From: Hofstenia miamia
Lineage: Eukaryota > Xenacoelomorpha > Acoela
Assembly (NCBI GenBank): GCA_004352715.1
Contig: SCFE01000037.1
Span: forward strand, 2,149,512-2,213,511
Reading direction: 5' to 3'
DNA: 64,000 nt
This document shows, piece after piece, positions 33,026-44,879 of this stretch. The first letter of the stretch is position 1, and each line of letters starts with the position of its first letter. A model generated the notes under the pieces. The model saw nothing but the letters and a program-made list of their open reading frames with translations. It had not been told where the DNA came from and ran no database searches. Position numbers and translations under genes: made by a program.

Positions 33026-33912
33026 TGTAGAATTGCAGGGCATGTCTAGCAGCTTGAGCAGTACAAGGTTGCAAAAAATTACCATTGCTGAGAGCAGCCC
33101 ATACTCTAACAAAACAAATGAAGATTGGTAGTTCACTAATTTCACTGTAGAAAAAAGAACTGATACCATTTCCATGAAGGCATTCCAGCTAGCAACCAAT
33201 TTACACAGCATCTTGCTGATGCCAAATCATTAGAAACCATCCTTACCAGCCAAGGTGCTAATTGTGTATCTCAAGTTTAATTTCTAGCTCAATAAAACAA
33301 ATTTAGCTCAATGTTCTTGTTATCTCAGCTCATATAATAAATAGTAACAACATGTAATTACCATGTATTCACATACACCAACAGCATAATATATATTATG
33401 TGCATATGAGATTGATCAAGAGTGAAGTTCTTTTATTTCCTATGCCTACAAATAGCCTTAAAGTGACCACAATATGGGCTCACATCTGTCAAGGAGTGAG
33501 TTATCACCCCTGGCACAGTGGAGTTCCTCCCACATTATCACCAGATCTTACAAGTTTATTATCATCTAATACTGAATCTAAAAAGGTTAGCAGTATAATA
33601 AAGATAAAAGAGCAAATGTTATCCAGTGAGAACAAGATTTATTTGACAATGATTACAATAAGTTCCCTATTTTATACAGAGAAAAGGTAAATATTTACTG
33701 TTTTACAAAATTCACTTTTTCCCTCTCAAACTAAATGAGCAATTACATGTACCTGTTAATTGAGGGGACAATTACAATAAATTCGAAAACTAAGTTCGAA
33801 ACTCTAAAAATTAATAAAAATCACTAATAAATGATGGTAATAGCAACAAATTAATTAAAGAGAGTGACAATAAATAAAAATAAAATAAATAGAGGCCCTG
33901 AGTGACTCTACA
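33026..33912 (-). mobile_element. 5' LTR of element A
   Basis: 887 bp, TGTAGAATTG at the left edge and GACTCTACA at the right, perfect TGTAGA/TCTACA ends. It is followed on the right by CTAA, the target duplication that also precedes 5823, and on the left by the PBS. It is similar to 5823-6725 and 4307-5273. Confidence 0.88.
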
Positions 33913-34604
33913 CTAACTTGCATGCAGGTTTGTGGATTGGAACAAGGAATCATTCCTATTATGTGATCCTCACCACTTGACTTTCCTGTGTTTTCAGGTA
34001 TAGTAGTGATTGTCTTGAGGTTAGCAGTTCTTCTTCATCTAGGATTTCCTGTAGAATTTTTGTTACCATTTCATATAGTTCATTGGTTTCTGTTATTCCT
34101 TAGACAAGGCAGACCAGTAAAGCTTATGTTAAAGCTGATTTTGACTGTAGATTTTGAGATGCCTCCCAACTGGCTGATATTTGCACATTGAGAGTCCCTG
34201 AATAGCTCCTCCTCTGCCCAAACATTTAGCTTTCCATTAATATATTAATAAAATCTGATCTGCAACAAAGGGTAAATCCAAACAAGTTAATTCATCACTT
34301 GTTTCTCTTCTCACAGTATTTTTATACAACACTTTACAAACAATACAACATGTACCTGATTTCACGTTGTCTATTGTTTCTGTTCATATGAACTCATTTT
34401 TTAACATTTACAAAAAGTGTTATTAATTAGCTAATCATTTCTGTTGATCCTCTTTCCACCAACAGGCACTTTTTCCATAACATAACTTATATTTACAATA
34501 GATTATAATTGATATAAAAGCATAATCAAAATAAATTAATGTATTAAATTGCTTTTTAGTTTTGTGATCACCTTTTTATGTAGATTAATGCTGATTATTC
34601 TACA

Positions 34605-36011
34605 CTCAGATTTGAAATCTACATGTCTTAGAGGTTATAAAAATACTAAGCTTTGCATGAAAATCCAATGGGCTTAAATGTAAGAAGGAATATCAAATTA
34701 ATAAATCATACTCTACATTGTAAGAAAACACTTTCTGTTATATGGAAAGTGAAATTCATTATTGTATCAGGCAATAGTACTAGGAGAATATTAATCTACA
34801 ATAAACTATTGTATTACACATTTAAAAATTGCTTCAGTCGAAGAAAATCATGAAGAGCTTTCAGGTATCATAATTGAAATGTTTAGCTAATTGATGGCTT
34901 AAATATGTCATAACATAATGCTAGAAATGGCAATTTAGGCATGGTAAAAGTTGTGTGCATAAACACGTTGTGTGCACAGTTTTCAGGTACCCTTCAAATA
35001 TATAGTTACAATTTCATTGAAATCATGTTGCTAAGAATTTTTAAATTTCTGTGACATCATACATTTGCTGTTACATTAAATTTTTGAAGAGACATGACGT
35101 GTGATTACTTTTTATATTTTTGAAATTGAAATCAAGATTTTTTGCTTTAAATAAAACATCTAATTAAAAACTTGCAAGCATATTCTAATTTTTGTTACAA
35201 TTTTATAATTGGTTAAACTTTTTATTAGCCATAGTTTGAATAAATTGCAACTAAGGTTGTTATCGATTCAAGTGTAATTTTCTGTGCTGAGTCCATCTCC
35301 ATAAATTTAAAAAGCTTTTCCAGGAAGTTACGTCGATCATTTTCACAAATGTGTATCAAAATATGACGCATTAATGATTTCATTCAATTTTTAAGTTTTT
35401 TAAATATTCAACATTTTCCATTGAACTTTGATCCTTAATGTGAATTTCTTTATTAATTTACTGCATAAGGTTTCTGAAAGTTGTTTATTTAAATTTTGGA
35501 GATATCTGGTTCCCGAAATCCACTCAATTTGTATTAAAAAAAAGTGAGCTAAGATGAAGTTTATCTTGCAATTTATTTTGCAATTTATTGTTTTGGTTGT
35601 TAAATTGTAAATTCACATTTATTTTATCTGCAGTTTAATTGATTAAGGGGGTAATACCATGCAAATTGTATTTTCCTTATCATATGAGCTTTGAATCAAT
35701 AAGCGTTGTTTCGAAATAAAACAAGAGATAATATAAATCATTAATTAGTAAAATACAGGATTGAATGGTTATTGTTAACGTATTTAAGGTAATAAGCAAA
35801 ACGTACGTTAATTTATTAAAATGTATATTCCGTGTATTAGATTAAATATTCGAATTAAATGAAACTCTACGTTCATGGAATGCTAGAGAAAGGTATCTAA
35901 GTTTTATTTAATAGAAGAATATCAATTTCAGAAAATTGAGCTTCAGATAATGCAGAGTAGATGATGTACTTAGTTGATAATGGTTTACGTCACCAATGTA
36001 TATGCATGTAC
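34605..36011. other. AT-rich intergenic sequence, no gene seen
   Basis: Long poly-A/T runs and no frame with protein-like features. No repeat partner was noticed in the window. Confidence 0.55.
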
Positions 36012-36379
36012 CAGGGAATTCGAGACCGAGACTTTTATTTTTTAGTCGAGAAATGAGACTTTTTTCATTTAGACAATGAGACTCGAAGGCTACAAACACT
36101 TTTGCCAAGCTAAAAATAAATTTAAACAAGCTAAAAAATATTATTTATTTTAAAAATTGTGCTTTAAATTTCCAGGTTGTCATGTTTAAATAAATTAAAA
36201 TACAAAATCTATTGCTTTTTTTCACTTAAACATAATTTTTTATTAAAGTTTTAATCCAGACTAATAACAGTCTTGATTCGAGACGAGACTGAGACCTTTT
36301 TTCAAGTCTCATCGAGACTGAGACTTGAGACCAGCTTTTTCGAGACTGAGACCAAAATATGAAAGTCTCGAATTGCCTT
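36012..36379. mobile_element. Small non-autonomous DNA element (hAT-like MITE)
   Basis: 368 bp flanked by GCATGTAC on both sides (36004-36011 and 36380-36387), an 8-bp target duplication; a ninth base C also matches if the element is taken from 36013. Left end CAGGGAATTCGAGAC, right end (reverse complement) AAGGCAATTCGAGAC. The CAGGG start and 8-bp TSD point to the hAT group, while a 9-bp TSD would suggest MULE. Subterminal regions are full of GAGACT/AGTCTC repeats. It has no coding capacity. Confidence 0.75.
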
Positions 36380-37669
36380 GCATGTACCTTGTAACTGCAA
36401 AAATTGAACATCTCAATCTATATCCTCACAAGATTTGAACAAGTTTCCATTAAATTTTAGATTTTTGACAATTTAGTTTTTCAAATAGCACCAAAAAGTA
36501 CAAAATCAACGTTAAACGTCATGGCATTTCTGTCCTTAAAATATGAATTTGTGCTCGCTCATAGAAGCTCTGTTGATTTGAGTAAAAGGAGAGCTTGCAA
36601 TTGAATTTTGATTTAGTCATCGGATGTGTTATTTCATTATAAATTTGTTAAATTTTATAGTACTTTTTGTAAAAAAATTTAATGCAATAGAAGTATGAAA
36701 TATCGTTGTTATAAATGTATTAAAATTATTTCATAAGCAAGGTGTTGAGTTTGAATAATTTGTTTTCGAAATTGAACTCTTCATTCCTTATGTTAAACGG
36801 TTTTTCGAATTTTGAAACGTCGTTTTTGAATTTAAACCCCGTCTATGTCGGAACTGATGTCTGGGTTGTCCGAATTTAGAAATGTTTTTAAATAATAGGA
36901 AATAATAGGAAGAGCAATTGAAAAAATACCGAGATGAAACGAGCCTCATTGAAAGATTTTCTGTGGCGAGCCGAATTTACTCAAAATTTAAAGGAGTCTA
37001 GCCGAGCTTAGAAATTACGGCTCATTGACAAGTCTGATTACAACTACAGCTTGAATATCTGAATTGAACAGAAACGCCATTAGTGTTGCACGGGATCATG
37101 TACATTTATAAGTACTTTGTTCCCAAGTGAATTTCCTAGAATCTACGACTTCTTTCGTTATAAAAGAACGCCATTTTTACTGTCACAGTTTTAGCGCATA
37201 GAAAATATCTTGCCGTTTTCATCAAATTTAAATATTTTGCTTTTCCTTATTGTGATCTCAATGTTTTCACATTATCTAATCATTGTGATTAACTAAACCT
37301 CAATTATACTATTTTTAGAAATTTAATAAAGTTCTATCTATTCATTAAATTTTTAAAATTTGAAATGTATTAAATCGTTCTAGCGGTCCTATTAATTATC
37401 TTAAATATTTGAATAAATTTATAAGTTAGCTTAAGATTAAATATATATACTAAAAAGTTGGACAACTATTTCAAACACTATGAAAATTATTGTGATACTT
37501 AAAGATTTTCGATCAATAATATTTAGTGGTTTTTTGAAATCTGCATGACGATATGGACTATAGTGGGTTTCCATGGCCAAATGAAATACGAAATTATTCT
37601 ATTGCCTTTATTCAAATTTAACAATGTCAGGAAAAGCGGCACTCAAGACGTAAACTGCGTCCATTTTAA
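36380..37669. other. AT-rich intergenic sequence, no gene seen
   Basis: Slightly richer in CG than the transposon-laden left half. No coding segment recognised. Confidence 0.5.
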
Positions 37670-37996
37670 TTGTATTTCAGTTTTAGTTCTTATTACAAGC
37701 CAGTAAAAACAAACAGAATTGAGTTCAGATCTGTTATTCTTTCAGTTTTAATTCGCCACAATAGTGGATCATCTCCCACATTTATTACTGTTAAATCTGT
37801 TTTGTTAATTTTTAAAAATTCATGCTTCTTGAAACTCTCTCTGTTCAAGTCTATTCCTCGCCCCATTCTTCTCTACTCTTCTCCCTGTTGGCGACTTTCT
37901 CGTGTCTTGTTCCATTCCATGGAGCCGTTTCAGAAGCGTGCTTTGCCATACAAAGACGCTCTTCTTAAATTCTCCTCCTGTTCAATCGTTTGCTAA
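37670..37996 (+). pseudogene. Possible C-terminal fragment of a non-LTR reverse transcriptase
   Basis: A 108-codon frame containing LKLSLFKSIPRPILLYSSPC and FQKRALPYKDALLKFS. The spacing resembles the segment after the RT fingers of LINE-type proteins, where a K-S-x-x-R-P-x-L-x-Y-x-S motif precedes a QKRA-like stretch. No YADD box or endonuclease is near it. AT-rich chance ORF remains possible. Confidence 0.3.
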
Positions 37997-39095
37997 CTTG
38001 CAAATTGGACCTGGATCCTTTTGCCTTCAGTGGCTAATAAAGTCGTTCATTATTATTCTATAAAAAAGTAAATTCTAATAGCAACGCATTCATCACCACT
38101 GCTATATTTATCTTGTAGTACGACATACGTGGTCAGCGAACTGTATTTTGATGGTTGAAAAATCGGAACAATAGTGACTTTGAACCTCAGTGGGTTTGGA
38201 ATATCTTTGCACATATAAAGAAACGCTCGAAGTTCTTTGTTGCCTCCATGGGCTCAAAACTTTCTAAATGAACACTAGGTATGGAGAGAAGTTAACTCTT
38301 TTCTAAAATTTCGAAATTTTCAAAAAAAACTGGTTAATCTCTCAATAACCTCTGCCACAGTAATAAGCTTTAGTAGAAATTTTTAACATTGCATTAAAGT
38401 ATGTTTCCCAATAGACCTACCCATGCCCCAAGATTTTCAAACTTGGAAGTAGGCTTGGAGAAAATTCTTTCTAAATGTGGAAAACGGTTTGTCCTTTAAA
38501 AAGGACGCCAGGCTGTTTAAGGTTAAAACAATGAGTTCAAACGAATAGAAACTATATGCATCAAACAATTTGAGTATTGATAAATTGTCATTAAAAATAG
38601 TGCATTTCCCAACACAAGCTCATTGTGCAGCAATGAAACAATTTGAATAGTTTGCACTAACTAGTAGTATTTGTTGCACGTCATGTGTAATATTTACTTC
38701 TAAGAATTTGGCAAGAAGATATAGCATTGAAATGCTGTAGAATGCTAGTTTTTGTTCAACTATCATATTGCATTGAATATCATTAACCTTCAAATATCTT
38801 ACTGCCCTAATACAAATTTTAACTCTTTCGATTTCAGTTTTCAAATGCTAAATAGACTTAGTAGGTTATCTGTAACTAACTACTAATACTAAAACCCAAT
38901 ATATTGTAATTCAATTATTGAACTTTGAAACATTAAATTTGTACATCATAGTTTATCAAATACATTCATCAAACGTTGGTATATTTTTAACACTTGAAAT
39001 TACAATTATTCAACACTAGAAGTAAAAATATTGCTTAAAATACTACATATTGAATATTCTAAAAATTATTGGGAAATGTTTGTTTTAGTAGGGTA
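37997..39095. other. Upstream region of DERL1, no gene seen
   Basis: No coding sequence recognised. The 5' leader and promoter of DERL1 should lie in or near it, but no TATA box or initiator could be assigned. Confidence 0.5.
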
Positions 39096-40035
39096 ATGTC
39101 AAATGATATTGGAGATTGGTATCGCAGTATTCCGATTATCAGCAAGTATTGGTTCACTGGTTCTGTAGTATTTCCCTTGTTGGGAAGATTGGGTTTAGTT
39201 AATCCTATGTCATTGGTCCTCATACCAGAGCTTCTTATACACAAATTTCATGTATTTAACTTATTTAATATTTTTGTCTATACAATATTTAGATATGGCG
39301 ACCTTTTACAGCTGTATTATTTTATCCCATATCACCGCAAACGGGATTTCATTATTTAATGAATCTCTATTTTTTGTATAATTATTCTACTCAATTGGAG
39401 ACTGGTTTGTTTATGGGAAGACCTGCCGATTATGCCTTTGCATTGTTGTTTATGTGGTTGTTGATTGTTGTAAGAAACAGTTTTTGTTTTTCGTTTTCAT
39501 ATGTCCATTTAGATAATAGCTTGTTTCGCGCAATTCATGGTAATTTTTATTTTTTGTAAGGGCTTGACCCTCAATAACTATTACATATAGTTACTTGCTA
39601 TTAAGATAAAAACATGATTTTGTACTATATTGCAGTCTTTCAGTGTTTAATTCATTATAGCTGCTAATGGATCTTATGGTGATGTCAGTGCTGTATCTTT
39701 GGTGTACTGTGAATAAGGATACCATTGTGCGCTTCTGGTTTGGAACTCAATTTAAAGCTATCTACTTACCATGGATATTATTTTTGTTTTTTATTCTAAG
39801 AGGAAGGTATTATTTCTTTTTCAACTAATTTGAAATGTCATCGTTTCTAGTGGTTTTGATCAATTAGTTGGTATATTTGTTGGACACTTGTACTATTTCA
39901 TCGCTTTCAAATATCCTCAAGAATTTGGAGGACGAACCTTGCTATCCACCCCACAATTTATGTATGCCTTTGTTTAATCAGCTTGTTTAGTTTCATGTAA
40001 ATGACTTAACTATAACGCCTTTTCCAGCTATATAT

Positions 40036-40081
<46 letters not shown>

Positions 40082-41080
40082 NNNNNNNNNNNNNNNNNNN
40101 NNNNNNNNNNNNNNNNNNNNNNNNNNNNNNNNNNNNNNNNNNNNNNNNNNNNNNNNNNNNNNNNNNNNNNNNNNNNNNNNNNNNNNNNNNNNNNNNNNNN
40201 NNNNNNNNNNNNNNNNNNNNNNNNNNNNNNNNNNNNNNNNNNNNNNNNNNNNNNNNNNNNNNNNNNNNNNNNNNNNNNNNNNNNNNNNNNNNNNNNNNNN
40301 NNNNNNNNNNNNNNNNNNNNNNNNNNNNNNNNNNNNNNNNNNNNNNNNNNNNNNNNNNNNNNNNNNNNNNNNNNNNNNNNNNNNNNNNNNNNNNNNNNNN
40401 NNNNNNNNNNNNNNNNNNNNNNNNNNNNNNNNNNNAGCTCTTATAAAACCCTTGAAAAAATTGATTTTAATCACATATATTCGTCAGTTTTATGGTCGTA
40501 ATATATTAGCTGCTTTCAAAATCATACATACTGAAAAATATTTATGGTTTTAGTTTGTTTTAATCAAATAACTATATTTCTTTCATTTGATTTTAATTAC
40601 TTGTTAAATGTACATGATAATGACATAAAATAGTATTAAATTTTGTATATAAATGCATTAGCTTTTCGCCTTTTTAGTAAGTTCTCTCATATTAGAAAAT
40701 ATCAAATTCAGAGTTTTGTGACTGCGATATTTATCTGTGTGACTTAATTCAACATGATTCTTTAATACAAATGCCAAATAATGAAGAAAAACGGTTAAGC
40801 ACGTGTTACAGCGTTAAGATTGCACAAAGTTGCGTTTTGCTATAAAATAATCCCTGAAAATTTCCTAAACTATCATGAAAATATTCCGTTTCCATTTTAG
40901 ATTATTACAGCACTTGTAACTGAACAAATATGTAACTGAAGTTCTAGTCCTTTTAAATTTACCGAATATAATCTATTTTACACAAATGCCGAATATACGT
41001 GTTGATAATGCCAAAATGCCGAATATCCATGTCACTTATATAAAATGTACAAATGCCTACTTATATTTTATACAAATGCC

Positions 41081-41113
<33 letters not shown>

Positions 41114-41170
41114 NNNNNNNNNNNNNNNNNNNNNNNNNNNNNNNNNNNNNNNNNNNNNNNNNNNNNNNNN

Positions 41171-41206
<36 letters not shown>

Positions 41207-42228
41207 CTAACGTGCTCAATTTAATATTTCCAACCGGTTTCGATTTGTAAATCATCGTCAGTGTACAAATGCGTGGGATTTAATTTACAATTACTACATT
41301 AAATAATGCTGAAATATGCATTACAATGTAAGCCGCAACATTAATATATACTGCGTTTTTTTTAATTTTGAATTAATCAAATATACATTATTTGTAAGCA
41401 TACATCACATTGTTTGACTAAATTTTTTCAATAGAGAAGCAGTTAACCATGATCATTTAAAATCAACTACAAACGCGTCTGTTAACTTACTTTTTTTAAA
41501 AGCCTACATGATTTAAGCGGAAATTTTTTCGTTTTCATACAAATCTTTTCCATGTAAACGTCTTTATAAAAGTTGTTGGAGCCGATTATTCTACTTTGCA
41601 AATGAAATCAATTGTTTGAAGAATCTATTTGTAAAACTTAAATGATGATATTCAATAATCCCTTCGTTACAATGCAATATCACTCCATTACGATTACTTA
41701 TTGCTTCATATGAACCATCGATTAGAATAGTATGTGAATTGATGTATTTGAGAAGAATACTTCATCTATTTACGACATAAAACTATAGATTGTTGTACAA
41801 TTATGCTGTCTTTGTCAATTTATGTTTCATATTGGTTAATTCTATGTTGCTAGTCACCAATTTCTGCTCAAACATAATATTTATGTTACAGGATTCTCTT
41901 AATATGACTTATTATCTGTAATGTAGAAAGCATATTAATTGATATATAATGGGAATTCGAGTATTTTTAATTTTTATTGCCTAGAAACAGGTCTCTTTTC
42001 AGAAAAAAATGTGGTCATCCTCTATATAATATAATGATTATTATGACAAAAATATATATTTTTATGTATTTTTCTTCATAAACATTACTTGATATTAGTT
42101 TGCCCTATTTTAGGTACAGATTTCTTCCTAGCAATGTTGGTGGTGTGCATGGTTTTGGTAGACCCTCACAAAACGCTCGGCGTGATGAACCACAGAGACA
42201 CAATTGGGGGCGTGGCAATAGAATGTGA
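39096..42228 (+). CDS. DERL1: Derlin-1, ER-associated degradation membrane protein
   Basis: Six exons: 39096-39251, 39293-39469, 39513-39539, 39661-39806, 39851-39961, 42114-42228, all with GT-AG introns and matching phases, giving 243 residues (human Derlin-1 has 251). Derlins are rhomboid-like pseudoproteases of the ER membrane that help move misfolded proteins to the cytosol and recruit p97/VCP. Visible features: N-terminal DIGDWYRSIP; the derlin WR motif in IWRPFTAVLFYP; YLMNLYFLYNYSTQLETG with GRPADY; VRFWFGTQFKAIYLPW; the GxxxG helix GIFVGHLYYF; STPQFMYRFLP; and a C-terminal SHP-like NWGRGNRM, matching the p97-binding tail and favouring Derlin-1 over Derlin-2/3. No catalytic Ser-His pair is expected. 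The start ATG fits the family N-terminus. The last intron (2152 bp) holds microsatellites and two N gaps. Confidence 0.95.
39513..39539 (+). other. DERL1: 27-bp microexon of DERL1
   Basis: Flanked by TTTAG and GTAATT. It encodes IIACFAQFM, filling the nine positions that human Derlin-1 has between WICIV and LLMIPL. Without it the protein would lose part of a transmembrane helix. Neighbouring introns are 43 and 121 bp. Confidence 0.85.
40029..40081. repeat. TA microsatellite in DERL1 intron 5
   Basis: Alternating TA with one interruption, running into an N gap. Confidence 0.9.
40082..40435. other. Scaffold gap (354 N) in DERL1 intron 5
   Basis: Assembly stopped at the TA microsatellite. The coding exons on either side join in phase, so no exon needs to be inside. 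Confidence 0.9.
41084..41201. repeat. TA microsatellite with 57-N gap
   Basis: TA repeats at 41084-41113 and 41171-41201 around N 41114-41170. Just before it, ACAAATGCC(G/T)A.. recurs four times (40982-41085), a short decayed minisatellite. Confidence 0.85.
41493..41801. repeat. Dispersed repeat copy 1 (partner 44250-44561)
   Basis: Begins AAAGCCTACATGATTTAAGCGG and continues for about 310 bp nearly identical to 44250-44561, same orientation, to AACTATAGATTGTTGTAC. It lies in DERL1 intron 5. No coding content. Confidence 0.85.
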
Positions 42229-43779
42229 TACAGAACTTTTTGTTAAATTTCTAAAAAAAATATTTAAACAATTAATGCATTTCAGTGTCATTCTTTAATT
42301 TATATTTTTTTGTAAATACATAGAATCCGATCATGTTTCAAGTGGTTTTTACATATCAAAGTGAAATAATAATTTGACTAGAATGTGGCTTTATAAAACC
42401 GCATTTTGGAAATATATTACGTATTCAATGATAGTTAATTCATTTTGTTCCAGTAGAATTTCATGAATTTATACCATAGTTTATTAACACAGAAATAGTG
42501 TTTTTTTAATAATGTCATCGATTCCAGAAATAGAATACTTTCTGCAATCAGTATATTTTAATCCATTATAACTGATTGCTTAAGTCAAATAAATGAGATC
42601 CACTTTAAACTTTAATTTATGTCATTGATTTTTAGTACAGTTGTTGAGCAGCTGTAATCCGATTAAAATTGCTTTACAATGTTGTTGGTAATTCTCACTA
42701 TTCTCATGGTCACGTGAAGATCTGTGACTATGGGTTGAATTATAGAGTATTATGCAGAACTCAAGATCAAATGACACTGAAAACAGCCGAATCTTCATTG
42801 TATATTATCAGAGGTAGCAAACTTAATGCTAACATCAATATGTAATGTTAATGTTTACAGCAGGCAGTTTTGCTGTTAAGTTTTTTCAAAATTATGTACT
42901 TTGCAATGCACAAAATTTAAATTTGATATTTTGAATTTTATTTGTTCTTAATTTAACTAATATACACTCAAAATTCGAATTCAGATTCATAGAAAACTTT
43001 GTTGATTAGCAGGACCCATAACTTATGGATAAGCACACAATTACTTCAAAAAGTTAATTGCTAGAATTCTAATAAACTAAAACTGCGACAATTACTAAAC
43101 AATTGAAGTTAGTTGCTAATGGTTGCAAAAGTTAAATTAAATTCTTCACTAATTTGCACGAGGGAGAACAAATCCTAATTAGATGCAAAATGTATGTCAT
43201 CAGAACAACTCTGCTTAATAAGTATGTCAATATAATGTTATTTTCAATTGATGAATTGAAAATAATATTCAATAATGCATAAATTTAAATTAACTCACTT
43301 TGCACTTTTGGTATGCCTAAAATAGCAAAACACAATATAAATGTGCTTTGTTGTATGAAGCCAATTGGATTTGCTGTTAACAACACACATGCTGTTATCC
43401 CTGTATATTATCTTTGAATAAATTAGTATTATTTTCTTTAGACTGTATTTGCATCAAATGAATAAAGTTCCATTAAATTTTGTAACGACTTAATGCAGTA
43501 AATTTCCTAAAAAATTATACTAGTTAATAAACCAAGACATCATTATATATATATATTTCAAAAAGCTATAAATATAGCACGATAACAAAGGAATCAAGGA
43601 AGAAATAAAAGAAAACAATCAGCATATTTACAAATGATTTTCATAGCACAAGTTTATTTAAAGGTATCAATATTAGAACAATTAAAAAACTCTCCAATTG
43701 AAGGAGATTTGTGGTTCAGACAATAAAGAATGATTGAAAAAAGGGGGTAATTAACTAAATTAACCATATGGCGAGATGC
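42229..43779. other. AT-rich sequence downstream of DERL1, no gene seen
   Basis: Includes the presumed DERL1 3' UTR at its start. No further coding segment recognised. Confidence 0.5.
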
Positions 43780-44220
43780 AATTCATTTTTATTTTCCTAA
43801 GAAATCTGAGTAGAGCATACAATTTAGAGGAATTATTGATGATGTTATTCATAGAAGTAAAGGGTATCTCATTCTTCTTACATTGATTGACTAAATCCAG
43901 TCGTCTTGTGTTATATCATGGATATCTAAATACAATATGGTCAATGTTTTCAATCTCGTGGCATCGTTTGTTACTACAGAATGGTGAGACATCTGATATT
44001 TTACTTGGATGATGATTTAAAAATTATGACCCGTCAGAGCTTGAGTGAGTGTTGATTCAATCTCTATAGGGAAATGTGGTATACATCATAATCAAACTTA
44101 AACTTTGAGTTTTGATGATATTTTCTGAGTAATGTTTCTAAGTCTGTATGTCGTTTTAGAGGTTTCCCTTCCGCAAGAGGTGATAATTGGTCGACAATGT
44201 CGAATTCTCTAGAAAGAGAA
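43780..44220 (-). pseudogene. C-terminal fragment of a non-LTR retrotransposon polymerase
   Basis: Minus-strand translation shows PFCSNKRCHEIENIDHIVF followed by a stop, then RRLDLVNQC, with an upstream segment LETLLRKYHQ. The arrangement C-x4-C-x(7)-D-H-I followed by R-R-L matches the Cys/His motif at the end of LINE-type ORF2 proteins (R1/Jockey-like and related clades). The frame carries TGA and TAG stops, so it is a dead fragment. It lies 0.7 kb from an endonuclease fragment on the other strand, so the two are not parts of one intact element. Confidence 0.6.
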
Positions 44221-44249
44221 AGTAGCTCTTTCCTGCCTGTGTTGAAGGC

Positions 44250-44561
44250 TTTTTTAAAAGCCTACATGATTTAAGCGGAAATTTTTTCATTTTCATACAA
44301 ATCTGTTCCATGGAAACTTTTTATAAAAGTTTTGTTTGTTTGATCCGATTATTCTACTTTGCAAATGAAATCAATTGTTTGAAGCGTCTATTTGTAAACC
44401 TTAAATGATGATATTCAATAATCCCTTCGTTACAATGCAATATCACTCCATTACGATTACTTATTGCTTCATATGAACCATCGATTAGAATAGTATGTGA
44501 ATTGATGTATTTGAGAAGAATACTTCATATATTTACGACATAAAACTATAGATTGTTGTAC
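44250..44561. repeat. Dispersed repeat copy 2 (partner 41493-41801)
   Basis: Differs from copy 1 by a few substitutions and a small indel near 44320. It sits between the two non-LTR fragments. Confidence 0.85.
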
Positions 44562-44879
44562 TAGTTTACATTTGCTCATTGTTTTATTTGAATCAAGTTT
44601 GATTTTGTTTCGGCTTCATTTGTATCATACACTAAAATTCTAATGTTTACATTTACATGAATTCTTGATGCTTTAAAAATATAGTCACAGCAAGAATAGT
44701 TAGTAAATTTTGCTTGTGTATAACATACTCCAACGACCATTGCAAATACCCATTTCGGTTTAAGTATTTTATCATGTTTTCAGCTTTTTTCAAAGTCTAC
44801 GGAAATTTGGTATGTCTTGAATGTAAATTTACAACTGCAGTCTTATTATAATTAATTCAATCAATTCGTACAAGAGTTT

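Larger units (their letters stand above)
5823..33912 (-). mobile_element. Element A: Ty3/Gypsy-type retrotransposon with extra ORF3, nested and decayed
   Basis: Full-length locus read right to left: 5' LTR (33026-33912), tRNA-Trp-like PBS, gag, frameshift site, protease, then an insertion (element B), reverse transcriptase, RNase H, integrase, ORF3, a second insertion (about 6900-11635), the ORF3 end, polypurine tract and 3' LTR (5823-6725). CTAA precedes 5823 (5819-5822) and follows 33912 (33913-33916), so both LTRs belong to one insertion despite 28 kb between them. The tRNA-Trp PBS fits the CsRn1 clade, inferred from that feature only. Every reading frame is broken. Confidence 0.85.
4236..34604 (-). 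mobile_element. TGTAGCAT-family LTR split by two later insertions
   Basis: Outermost layer of the nest. It begins at 4236 (TGTAGCATCC, CTACCAAGCTTTGA), is cut at 4306/5274 by a solo LTR, continues to 5822, is cut again by the 28-kb element A, and resumes at 33913. The resumed part (CTAAC..GCA..CAGGTTTGTGGATTGGA) matches the family sequence at 46760-46790, and it ends in GATTATTCTACA at 34604. The three pieces total about 1.3 kb, close to the 1.1-1.2 kb of other family members. Orientation follows the relative at 46080-47241. The flanks CTTA and CTCA differ at one base, so a TSD is only suggested. Confidence 0.75.
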
